From G963663315 sp963663315 (GTDB lineage: Bacteria > Pseudomonadota > Gammaproteobacteria > Arenicellales > Poriferihabitantaceae), in NCBI GenBank assembly GCA_963663315.1, contig OY760176.1, forward strand, positions 1,984,001-2,048,000: DNA of 64,000 nucleotides. Reading direction: 5' to 3'. Below, piece after piece: positions 44,705-52,569 of this stretch. Made by a program: the position numbers and the translations under genes. The notes beneath the pieces are model-generated. The model saw only the letters and a program-made list of their open reading frames with translations. It did no database searches and was not told where the DNA came from. Position 1 is the first letter of the stretch, and the number at the start of each line of letters is the position of its first letter.

Positions 44705-45895
44705 ATGCCATCTCTTGATTTGACACAATCCGGAATAAAGTTGTCTGGCAATGAGGATTTTAATGGATTGAAACAGTCGGTACCCACCCTGCCCTCGAGT
44801 TGGTATTTCGACCCGCAACAGTATCAGCATGAGCTTGATCGTATATTTCATCGCAACTGGATTTATCTCTGCCATCAAAGTACTTTTAAAGCCCCACGGT
44901 GTTATCGGTCTTTCAACATTGGCAGTCAGGGTATCTTACTGGTTCGCGATGAAAATAATGAAATACGCGGCTATCACAACACCTGTCGCCATCGAGGTTC
45001 ACAGTTGTGCACAGAGCCTGAGGGCAGATTTGCGTCCCGGCTGATTCGATGTCCCTACCATCAATGGGCATACAGTCTTGATGGCCGACTGATGGCCACC
45101 AGTTCCCATTCACAAGCCCCCGACTTCAAAAGGGAAGATTACCCATTATTTCCGGTTTTGGTAAAGGTATGGCGCGGTGGTGTGTTTGTATCACTGTCAG
45201 ATGACCCTCCCGACTTGTTCGAGGGATTCAGCAGAGGGAGCGACCGAACCGAAAACTGGCCAATGGATCAGTTGGTTGTCGGCCATAGATGGGAAAAGAT
45301 AATGCAATGCAATTGGAAAGTATTCTGGGAAAATTTCAATGAGTGCCTTCATTGCCCGAACATACACCCCGAGCTGTGTGAAATCGTGCCGATTTTCGGG
45401 CGGCGGATCAGTCAACCCCGCGACCATCCGGACTGGAAGGCCAACCAGGACAATCCGGACCCGAAGTATAAAGGGGGACTGCGTGAAGGGGCGAAATCCT
45501 GGTCATTCACTGGCGCAGCGCTTGACAGGACGATCAGTAGTCTGACCGAAGAGGAAGTCGAGCGTGGGCAAAGCTATTTTGTCTGCCTGCCCTCGGTTTA
45601 TATTGCAGCCCATGTCGATTATATGAGAACCGTTCGAATCCTGCCGCTTGGCCCGGAGCAGACAGAGCTTTCGGTAGAGTGGCTGTTCGAGGCCGAAACC
45701 CTCGAACAGGCGAAGTCCGATATCAAAAACATCACTGAATTTGGCAAACTGGTGATGATGCAGGATGCCGAGGCTTCAGAATTGAATCAGCGGGGATTGC
45801 GTTCGAGTCGGTTTGAACGAGGGGTATTGATGCCCGAAGAACATTACGTAAAAGGGTTTCACGACTGGGTAAAGAACCAGCGGGGCGTCGGCTAA
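44705..45895 (+). CDS. Rieske non-heme iron oxygenase, alpha subunit
   Basis: 396 residues from the ATG at 44705; an in-frame TTG at 44648 would add 19. The Rieske [2Fe-2S] ligands are in CRHRGSQLC and IRCPYHQWAYSLDG. The mononuclear iron site is in VFWENFNECLHCPNIHPEL, with the Asp ligand in MMQDAEASELNQRG. The layout resembles the GbcA/carnitine-oxygenase side of the family, which demethylates or hydroxylates small quaternary amines. That makes an N-methylated aminophosphonate or aminosulfonate a possible substrate, as inference only. No reductase gene is adjacent. It converges with the transporter permease (14 bp between stops). Confidence 0.87.
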   Translation: MPSLDLTQSGIKLSGNEDFNGLKQSVPTLPSSWYFDPQQYQHELDRIFHRNWIYLCHQSTFKAPRCYRSFNIGSQGILLVRDENNEIRGYHNTCRHRGSQLCTEPEGRFASRLIRCPYHQWAYSLDGRLMATSSHSQAPDFKREDYPLFPVLVKVWRGGVFVSLSDDPPDLFEGFSRGSDRTENWPMDQLVVGHRWEKIMQCNWKVFWENFNECLHCPNIHPELCEIVPIFGRRISQPRDHPDWKANQDNPDPKYKGGLREGAKSWSFTGAALDRTISSLTEEEVERGQSYFVCLPSVYIAAHVDYMRTVRILPLGPEQTELSVEWLFEAETLEQAKSDIKNITEFGKLVMMQDAEASELNQRGLRSSRFERGVLMPEEHYVKGFHDWVKNQRGVG

Positions 45896-45909
45896 AGCCA
45901 GTCACGAGG

Positions 45910-47601
45910 TCAGGTGCGATTGCGCCAGGATTGGGTTTTTTGCAACACTCCTCTTGATAACAGGCCGTGCAGTAACCTGACCCCGGCATTGGTATAAAAA
46001 ATCATCATCCCCATCGCAGCGGCAGGGGCAATATCTCCTGCATCATCCATGTTCAGCACCGCCACCGAAGCCAGAGCCGTGTGTGGGCCATACAAAAACA
46101 CCACTGCGGAAACCGTCGTCATTGCATTCACAAAAAGATAAATACTGATATCCAGTATGGCAGGCAGGCACACCGGCACGGTGACCTTACTTAAAGTTTT
46201 GTAGAAAGGAGCTTTCAACGATGCCGCAACCGATTCAAATTCCCGGTCCATCTGCTTGAGGGCAGTGACTGCTGTCAGGTGGGACACGGTATAAAAATGG
46301 GTAATCGTGCTGATCACCAGAATCGCCATGGTGTGATACAGAAAATTTAATGGGTTGTCAGGCGAATTAAAAAAGAAAATATAGGCAAGCCCCAGCACCA
46401 TTCCCGGCACAGCCATCGGCAACATGGCAAGAAATTGAAACAGGTTTCTCCCGAATCTGAATTTCCTTCCCTTTTCCACCATGAAGGCGCCGAGGAAAAC
46501 CACGACCGTGCCGATAACTGCAGTCCATATCGCCAGTTCAAGGGAATTATAATAAGAATCCCAGCCACCTCCATCCATCAAATCAAACTGATAGTTAGTC
46601 AGCCCGAAGGTCAGATTATAGGGGTAGAATTCGATCAAGGCAGCGTATTGACAGGTCGCCAGCATTCCGAGAATAAATATACTCACGACAATGGCATAGC
46701 AGAGCATGATCCGATCAAACACCTTGTCAGGCTTGGGTTCGAGTGCAACAGCCCGTGAGGAAAGCAACGCCACCTGTTTTCTCTGAACTATCCGGTCCAC
46801 GCCAAATGCCAGGGCAGCAGGTAAAAGCAGTACCAGACTCACCACTGCACCCATTTCAAAATTCTGTTGCCCGATGACCTGTTTGTAGATATCGGTTGCC
46901 AGAACGTTAAAATCTCCACCAATCACCTTGGGTGCACCGAAATCGGTGATCGTCAATGTAAATACCACAAACGCTGCGCTGATCAATCCGTATCGAGCCC
47001 CGGGCAATGTCACGGTAAAGAAAATCCTTGTCTTGCTGGCCTGCAGGGAATCAGCTGCCTCATAGAGTCTGGCATCTGCGATCGACAACGCAGTCGTGAT
47101 GATAATCAATGCATGAGGCAGAGTAAAAAATACCTCTGATATGACAATGCCTATCGGTCCGTAAATTTCGTTGCCAAACAACATCCAGCGAATCATCCCC
47201 TGTTTTCCGAACAGGTAGATCAGCGCAATACCCGGTAACAACGATGGCACCAGTATCGGCACCACAGAGATCATTTTGAACACTCCCTTGAATGGCATGC
47301 AACTTCTGTTCAAGCCGTAGGCAAGCAGAAATGCAATCGTGACCGAGATCAGTGTCGTGATGAACGAAACGGTTAGGCTGTTCTCTATTGAATAAGTCAG
47401 CGATGGCGTATTGAAATACTCAATATAGTTTGCCAGCCCGATAAAATCTCCATCATGGTTTTTAAAACTCTTGGAGAGGATGACGTAAAGTGGAAGGGCC
47501 AGCGCCAGTATCAGGTAGCAGGCAATGACTGCCATGAACAAAAGCATTTGCCGGTCATCACGACTCGACTTTGCCTTGATCACCTGATTGCCTGCATTCA
47601 C
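45910..47601 (-). CDS. aepW: ABC transporter permease, two fused halves (AEP type)
   Basis: 563 residues with about twelve membrane segments: two binding-protein-dependent permease domains in one chain, joined near residue 280. The repeated cytoplasmic loops are around YEAADSLQASKTRIFFTVTL in half one and EFESVAASLKAPFYKTLSKV in half two. This double permease is typical of the FbpB/PhnV-like group, including the AepXVW aminoethylphosphonate importers described from marine bacteria. It lies 12 bp after the ATPase gene. The symbol is inferred from the set of three. Confidence 0.82.
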   Translation of the reverse strand: MNAGNQVIKAKSSRDDRQMLLFMAVIACYLILALALPLYVILSKSFKNHDGDFIGLANYIEYFNTPSLTYSIENSLTVSFITTLISVTIAFLLAYGLNRSCMPFKGVFKMISVVPILVPSLLPGIALIYLFGKQGMIRWMLFGNEIYGPIGIVISEVFFTLPHALIIITTALSIADARLYEAADSLQASKTRIFFTVTLPGARYGLISAAFVVFTLTITDFGAPKVIGGDFNVLATDIYKQVIGQQNFEMGAVVSLVLLLPAALAFGVDRIVQRKQVALLSSRAVALEPKPDKVFDRIMLCYAIVVSIFILGMLATCQYAALIEFYPYNLTFGLTNYQFDLMDGGGWDSYYNSLELAIWTAVIGTVVVFLGAFMVEKGRKFRFGRNLFQFLAMLPMAVPGMVLGLAYIFFFNSPDNPLNFLYHTMAILVISTITHFYTVSHLTAVTALKQMDREFESVAASLKAPFYKTLSKVTVPVCLPAILDISIYLFVNAMTTVSAVVFLYGPHTALASVAVLNMDDAGDIAPAAAMGMMIFYTNAGVRLLHGLLSRGVLQKTQSWRNRT

Positions 47602-47613
47602 GGCTATGGCCTG

Positions 47614-48720
47614 CTATGCAGGATAAATGCGTATACTTTCGGCAGGAAGCGCAATCGAGATGATCATGCCTTCAGCAAGCTGTTCACGGCGAACCAGATT
47701 GGCCGAAAAGTCAGCGAGCAGCCGGCTCGACTCCATTCCATTGATCGATAACTCCGCACGCACAAATGCGCCCAGGAACTCAATCACCTCGATTTTGGCA
47801 TCGACTCTGTTTTGATCTTGTCGGCCAACCTCAATGTCCTCCGGGCGAATGGATGCAGTAATCGCATCGCCGACCTTATTTTCGCCGACAGCACAACTTA
47901 AGGATACCTGCCCAGCGCTGATCTGGTCCTGACCGGTCACTGTGGCCGGGAAAAAATTCATCGTGCCAATGAAATTTGCGACGAATCGGGTTTGTGGCCA
48001 ATTATAAATCTCCTGGGGCGTACCAATCTGCTCGATCACGCCATCGTTCATCACTACAATGCGATCTGCCATGGTCAGCGCCTCTTCCTGATCATGCGTC
48101 ACCATGATCGTTGTGACCCCCAGTTTTGCCTGTAATTCCTTTATCTCATGGCGTAATTTTACCCTTACCTTTGCGTCCAGCGCAGAAAGCGGTTCATCGA
48201 GCAACAGCAACCCCGGTGATATCGCAATCGCTCTGGCCAGGGCAACCCGTTGTTGCTGGCCTCCGGAAAGTTGTGCTGGATACTTCCTCCCCTGATCGGG
48301 CATGCCGACCAGATCCAGAAGCGCACCGACACGGCTGTTTATCTCACTTCTTGAAAGCTTCTGACTCTCCAGACCATAGCCGATATTTTTCTCTATGGTC
48401 AAATTTGGAAACAGTGCATAGGATTGGAATACGATTCCATAATCCCGCATCGATGGAGGTAACGCTGATACATCCTTCCCTGCCTGTTCTACCTGACCCC
48501 AGGTCTGGATATCGAGCCCGGCAATTGCGCGCAACAAGGTTGTCTTGCCACATCCGGATGGCCCCAGAAAACAGACGAACTCCCCCTCATTAACCACCAG
48601 GGAAATTTCCGCAAGCGCGGTAAAATCACCAAATTTCTTGGTTAACCGGGAAATTCTCAGGTAAGGTTCACAATGAGTATTTTCAGGCATGGCAGAAATT
48701 CTGTTTTGCATGTTGGTCAA
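47614..48720 (-). CDS. aepV: ABC transporter ATP-binding protein (AEP type)
   Basis: 368 residues. Walker A is FLGPSGCGKTTLLRAIAGL, the signature is LSGGQQQRVALARAI, Walker B is LLLLDEPLSALD and the H-loop is IMVTHDQEEAL. The C-terminal 110 residues form a TOBE regulatory domain with SIRPEDIEVG. It is followed by the fused permease. The N-terminal start is uncertain, with three Met in the first 11 residues. A hairpin with a T-run separates it from the upstream binding-protein gene, so it may be expressed at a lower level. Confidence 0.85.
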   Translation of the reverse strand: MTNMQNRISAMPENTHCEPYLRISRLTKKFGDFTALAEISLVVNEGEFVCFLGPSGCGKTTLLRAIAGLDIQTWGQVEQAGKDVSALPPSMRDYGIVFQSYALFPNLTIEKNIGYGLESQKLSRSEINSRVGALLDLVGMPDQGRKYPAQLSGGQQQRVALARAIAISPGLLLLDEPLSALDAKVRVKLRHEIKELQAKLGVTTIMVTHDQEEALTMADRIVVMNDGVIEQIGTPQEIYNWPQTRFVANFIGTMNFFPATVTGQDQISAGQVSLSCAVGENKVGDAITASIRPEDIEVGRQDQNRVDAKIEVIEFLGAFVRAELSINGMESSRLLADFSANLVRREQLAEGMIISIALPAESIRIYPA

Positions 48721-48768
48721 TTCGGTTGTCTGGCCCGGCTGGCTGGCAAGACGCGGAATTTGTGAACC

Positions 48769-48816
48769 AAAAAAACCGCCCGACCCCGGGACCCCGGAGT
48801 GCCGGAAATCGGGCAG
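48769..48816 (-). terminator. Intrinsic (probably leaky) terminator after aepX
   Basis: On the minus strand, tgcccgat, an inner GC-rich part and tcgggcgg form a hairpin followed by a run of seven T (plus-strand A-run 48769-48775). It lies between the binding-protein gene and the ATPase gene, where it would lower downstream expression relative to the binding protein, a common ABC operon design. Confidence 0.7.
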
Positions 48817-48846
48817 GAACTAAGCTAAGTTAATATTGTTGTCATT

Positions 48847-49872
48847 TTAGCTATCGGGTTCTGATTTGGAGTCAAAACGGGCCTGCCACTCGGACAGTAT
48901 GCGTTTGCGATTGCTTGCAGCCCACTCAAAATCATTGTCGATCATTGCTTCGGGAATGTTGTCAGGGAAGTATTCTACCGGTTTCGCCAGCGCCTGTTTG
49001 CCAATTACCGCATAACCTTCGTTATACATCATGTTCGCCTTGTCAGTAATTGACCAGTCGACCAGGGTTCTGGCTGCTTCCAGATTATCTGTTCCCTTGA
49101 CAATTGCTGTCGCCTCCATATCCCAGCCAATACCCTCTGATGGAATAATGATTTCCAGTGGTGCACCCTTGGCCTTTGACTTGGCGCCGCGAAAAGCAAA
49201 GGAGACGCCAATCGCGACTTCACCCGATGCAGCCTGTTTGCAGGGTTTGGAACCGGAATGCGTATAATGGTGGATATTTGCATGCAGTGCATCCATAAAA
49301 GCCCAGCCACCTTCTTCACCGAAAATCTGCAACCAACTGGAAACGTCGAGAAATCCGGTACCGGAAGAGTTGGGGTTCGGCATCGCGACATGACCTTTGT
49401 ACACCGGGTCGGTCAGATCCTTCCATGAAGAAGGCATCGGCAAGCCATTGGCATCGGCCTCTACGGTATTGACACATATTGCGGCAACCCAGGCATCCAT
49501 ACCTACCCATGAAGGCGGGGATGACTTGTCAGAAAACTTGTCGTCAAGTCCTTCAAGGCCTGCCGGTGCATAGGGTTCGAGCATGCCCTCACCTTTCATC
49601 AGCAACAAACTGGTTGCAGCCAGCCCCCAGATAACATCGGCCTGGGGGTTTTCCTTTTCTGCCAGCAATTTTGCGGTGACAATCCCGGTCGAATCCCGCA
49701 CCCAGTTGATCGTAATATCCGGATGATCCTGATTGAAGCGTTCGGCATATTTTTTCAGATCTTCCGCTTCAACTGCGGTATATACGGTTAAATCGGTTGC
49801 AGCAAACGCATTGACCGAGATCAGCCATGCCACTGCAATGCTTGTAAGCAAATTGAATCTGTTATTTTTCAT
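48847..49872 (-). CDS. aepX: 2-aminoethylphosphonate-type periplasmic binding protein
   Basis: 341 residues from the ATG at 49872, preceded by AGGAG; a longer frame begins at 49923. A signal peptide (MKNNRFNLLTSIAVAWLISV) ends near AFA|A at about 23/24. The mature part starts DLTVYTAVEAEDLKKYAERF, and STGIVTAKLLAEKENPQADV, VIWGLAATSLLLMKGEGML and NPNSSGTGFLDVSSWLQIFG follow, matching the putative AEP-binding (AepX/PhnS2) family. It is the first gene of the transporter operon. Taurine or another small zwitterion is possible but less likely. Confidence 0.83.
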   Translation of the reverse strand: MKNNRFNLLTSIAVAWLISVNAFAATDLTVYTAVEAEDLKKYAERFNQDHPDITINWVRDSTGIVTAKLLAEKENPQADVIWGLAATSLLLMKGEGMLEPYAPAGLEGLDDKFSDKSSPPSWVGMDAWVAAICVNTVEADANGLPMPSSWKDLTDPVYKGHVAMPNPNSSGTGFLDVSSWLQIFGEEGGWAFMDALHANIHHYTHSGSKPCKQAASGEVAIGVSFAFRGAKSKAKGAPLEIIIPSEGIGWDMEATAIVKGTDNLEAARTLVDWSITDKANMMYNEGYAVIGKQALAKPVEYFPDNIPEAMIDNDFEWAASNRKRILSEWQARFDSKSEPDS

Positions 49873-49903
49873 ATTGTATTCTCCTGGGTGGATTTCAGGT
49901 TGT

Positions 49904-49916
49904 TTGGCACTGCCAA
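49904..49916. promoter_or_regulatory. Palindrome in the aepX leader
   Basis: TTGGCA-C-TGCCAA is a perfect 6-bp inverted repeat with a 1-bp centre, about 32 bp upstream of the aepX ATG. It could be a repressor operator for the transporter operon. No regulator gene is adjacent. Confidence 0.4.
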
Positions 49917-50080
49917 CCGGCAATACCTCGGCGGTATATCTTCCGCCTCGGACAACTCTAGCGATAATCTTAACTTACATATTACAAACATTGAAAACAC
50001 CTCCGGGTACGCACTGCACATACCGCAACCATAAGGCGCAACCCAGTATACCCTGATTGTCGTTAAACTCTAATGATTTT

Positions 50081-50656
50081 TTACAAATCATACTTCGCAA
50101 CCGTTGTTCCATGCGGTTTATTCGAAGTTGCCTGACGGTGCCCGACGGCATAGGCAATCAGTACCAGTCGGGTATCCGGGGTAGTTCTGTTTGCAGGAAT
50201 CTTCAATGCATCGCTGATGCTCATGAAACTAACCTGATCCACTTCTTCCTGTTGCAACACAAACGGACCTTCGGACAAACATGAATATACCGAACCCCAA
50301 CTCTTTGCTGACGGGATGGAATTATTATCCTCGAAATAAATTTTGAATTCAAAATCAAGGGTTGGCTGAATACCGAGTTCTTCCTGCAATTCCCGACCTG
50401 CAGATTCATCATAGCTTTCCCCTGCTGTCATCACACCGCCGGCAGCAAGATCAATGCGCCCCGGATACCAGTCCTTGTACATCGTTCGGGTCTGTACCAG
50501 AATCTCGCCATGGGCGTTGAAAACCAACACAAAAGTAACCCTGTGGAGCAGTCCGTATTTTCGCATTTCATCCCGGCCCACCGTCTTTACCATCCGATCC
50601 TTAGCATCAACGATACACACTGACTCGGCAGAGAGGTTGGATTTTTGAACTGTCAT
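50081..50656 (-). CDS. Nudix hydrolase
   Basis: 191 residues. The Nudix box is complete: GGVMTAGESYDESAGRELQE then ELGI (GX5EX7REUXEEXGU). The N-terminal VDAKDRMVKTVGRDEMRK and LLHRVTFVLVFNAHGEILVQ resemble the YfcD/isopentenyl-diphosphate isomerase-like branch. The substrate is unknown. It lies upstream of aepX with a 208-bp gap holding the likely transporter promoter, so co-transcription is uncertain. It is divergent from the DUF4396 gene. Confidence 0.85.
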   Translation of the reverse strand: MTVQKSNLSAESVCIVDAKDRMVKTVGRDEMRKYGLLHRVTFVLVFNAHGEILVQTRTMYKDWYPGRIDLAAGGVMTAGESYDESAGRELQEELGIQPTLDFEFKIYFEDNNSIPSAKSWGSVYSCLSEGPFVLQQEEVDQVSFMSISDALKIPANRTTPDTRLVLIAYAVGHRQATSNKPHGTTVAKYDL

Positions 50657-50700
50657 GATGGATTTCCCGCAATGCGTATTATACCGACTGTACCCTCAAC

Positions 50701-50739
50701 GGTATCAGAGTATAGCGGACCGATACACTATCGGATACC
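50701..50739. promoter_or_regulatory. Nested palindromes between Nudix and DUF4396 genes
   Basis: CCGATA-CAC-TATCGG (50720-50734) is a perfect 6-bp inverted repeat. An outer pair, ggtatc (50701-50706) and gatacc (50734-50739), partly encloses it. It sits in a 102-bp divergent gap and may be an operator for one or both genes. Confidence 0.35.
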
Positions 50740-50758
50740 TGACTGTATATGATACGGG

Positions 50759-51262
50759 GTGAATGATTGGTATACTGTGACACAGATTATCAACCGACGA
50801 TTAATGATAGCCATGATAGCCGATATACTGCCGCCGAATAATTTCTGGCTTTGTAAACCAACCTGGTATGCCAGCTCCAAAAATACCTATTGGTGCCTGG
50901 TGGGGTGTTCGATTGGTGACTTTGGAACCATCGCCTTCTTCCAGATAACCGGTATTCCCTGGCCTACGCTGATGATCATGATATTGGCTATCGTCAATGG
51001 ATTGCTCACCAGTATTGCATTGGAAACCGTCATTCTCTGGCGAAGAGGGATGTCACCAGCGACCGCGCTTCATACGGCAGCAGGTATGAGTATGGTGTCT
51101 ATGGTGGCAATGGAAGCCACAATGAATCTGGTGGACTGGTCCATGACGGGCGGTGCGCTGCTCACCTGGTGGGTCATTCCGATCATGCTGGCTGCGGGAT
51201 TTGTCGCCCCGTGGCCCTATAACTACTGGCGATTGAAAAAGTGGGGTAAGGCATGCCATTGA
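50759..51262 (+). CDS. DUF4396 family membrane protein
   Basis: 167 residues from a GTG; ATGs at 50804 and 50813 are alternatives and no start has a clear Shine-Dalgarno. Four membrane segments lie between residues 45 and 155. The stretch GMSPATALHTAAGMSMVSMV, the following VAMEATMNLVDW, and the C-terminal PWPYNYWRLKKWGKACH are typical of DUF4396. Histidine, Met and Cys residues are conserved, which hints at metal binding, but the function is unknown. It stands 131 bp ahead of ald on the same strand. Confidence 0.7.
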   Translation: MNDWYTVTQIINRRLMIAMIADILPPNNFWLCKPTWYASSKNTYWCLVGCSIGDFGTIAFFQITGIPWPTLMIMILAIVNGLLTSIALETVILWRRGMSPATALHTAAGMSMVSMVAMEATMNLVDWSMTGGALLTWWVIPIMLAAGFVAPWPYNYWRLKKWGKACH

Positions 51263-51393
51263 CCGGTCAGAAATCTGGCGCATCGCAATGTCTTCTTCTG
51301 GTACTACAACAAGAACTCAGGAATTACTATTTTGCCACCTCGGTATGAATTATGCGGACTTAATCAGCCGCTGACAATCAGTGAGGTAATCCT

Positions 51394-52512
51394 ATGTTTG
51401 TAGGCGTTCCGAAAGAAATCAAAAATCATGAATACCGTGTCGGCCTGACGCCAACCAGTGTACGCGAAATGACCAGACACGGGCATCAAGTCATCGTAGA
51501 AACCAATGCAGGGATCGGCATCAGTGCCTCGGACCAGGAATATCGGAACGCAGGCGCGACCATCGTTGACAGTGCTGCAGAAGTATTTTCCAAAGCCAAT
51601 ATGGTGATCAAGGTCAAGGAACCCCAGCCAGTGGAGCGAAAAATGCTCAGGGAAGGACAAATCCTTTATACCTATCTGCATCTGGCTCCTGATCTGGAAC
51701 AAACCCGGGATCTGGTGGACAGTGGTGCGACCTGCATTGCATACGAAACCGTGACCTCTCCACACGGCGGATTACCCTTGCTGGCGCCGATGTCAAAAGT
51801 GGCCGGACGCATGTCAATTCAGGCAGGCGCTTACTGCCTCGAACAACCCCATGGCGGGCTGGGGATGCTGCTTGGAGGAGTCCCCGGGGTCGATCCGTGC
51901 AAGGTGGTTGTTCTCGGCGCCGGTGTTGTCGGCGCCCATGCCTGTCACATTGCTGTCGGCATGGGCGCTGACGTCTGGGTACTGGACAACAATTCGGATT
52001 CGATACAAAGACACTGGCAACAGTTTGGCCGTTCAACCAACTCTGTTTTCTCCACCTCGGATGCCCTCGAGAAACATGTAACGGATGCGGACCTCGTTAT
52101 CGGCGGCGTATTGATACCCGGCGCCGAAGCGCCGAAACTGGTTACCGCTGAGATGGTTAAAAACATGAAACCGGGGTCGGTGATCGTAGATGTTGCCATT
52201 GACCAGGGAGGCTGTTGTGAAACTTCGAAAACGACGACCCATGCAGAACCTACCTTTGTAGTCGATGATGTAGTGCATTACTGCGTTGCCAATATGCCCG
52301 GTGGCGTTCCACGTACTTCGACTTATGCACTTAACAATGTCACTCTGCCATTTGCAATCAGTCTGGCGAACAAAGGGGCGAAGCAGGCATTACTGGATGA
52401 TCAGCATTTGCGCAATGGTCTGAATGTGCATGCGGGCAAGGTCACCTGCCGTGAAGTGGCAAAGGATCTGGGGTATGAATATGTCGATGCCGCCAGTGCG
52501 CTTGGCAGTTGA
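51394..52512 (+). CDS. ald: Alanine dehydrogenase
   Basis: 372 residues. NAD-dependent interconversion of alanine and pyruvate plus ammonium. It begins MFVGVPKEIKNHEYRVGLTP, has the catalytic Lys in MVIKVKEPQPVE, His in LYTYLHLAPD, and the NAD loop VVVLGAGVVGAHACHIAVGM near residue 170. GGVLIPGAEAPKLVT and DVAIDQGGCCETSKTTTH follow. Next to xsc and pta it fits regeneration of pyruvate, the amino acceptor for a taurine- or AEP-type transaminase. A GAGG sequence lies about 10 bases upstream. Confidence 0.95.
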   Translation: MFVGVPKEIKNHEYRVGLTPTSVREMTRHGHQVIVETNAGIGISASDQEYRNAGATIVDSAAEVFSKANMVIKVKEPQPVERKMLREGQILYTYLHLAPDLEQTRDLVDSGATCIAYETVTSPHGGLPLLAPMSKVAGRMSIQAGAYCLEQPHGGLGMLLGGVPGVDPCKVVVLGAGVVGAHACHIAVGMGADVWVLDNNSDSIQRHWQQFGRSTNSVFSTSDALEKHVTDADLVIGGVLIPGAEAPKLVTAEMVKNMKPGSVIVDVAIDQGGCCETSKTTTHAEPTFVVDDVVHYCVANMPGGVPRTSTYALNNVTLPFAISLANKGAKQALLDDQHLRNGLNVHAGKVTCREVAKDLGYEYVDAASALGS

Positions 52513-52569
52513 CGTCTCCGATCATTTTCTTTAATCAAATTTTGACTGTATTTCCAGAGGAACAGATTA

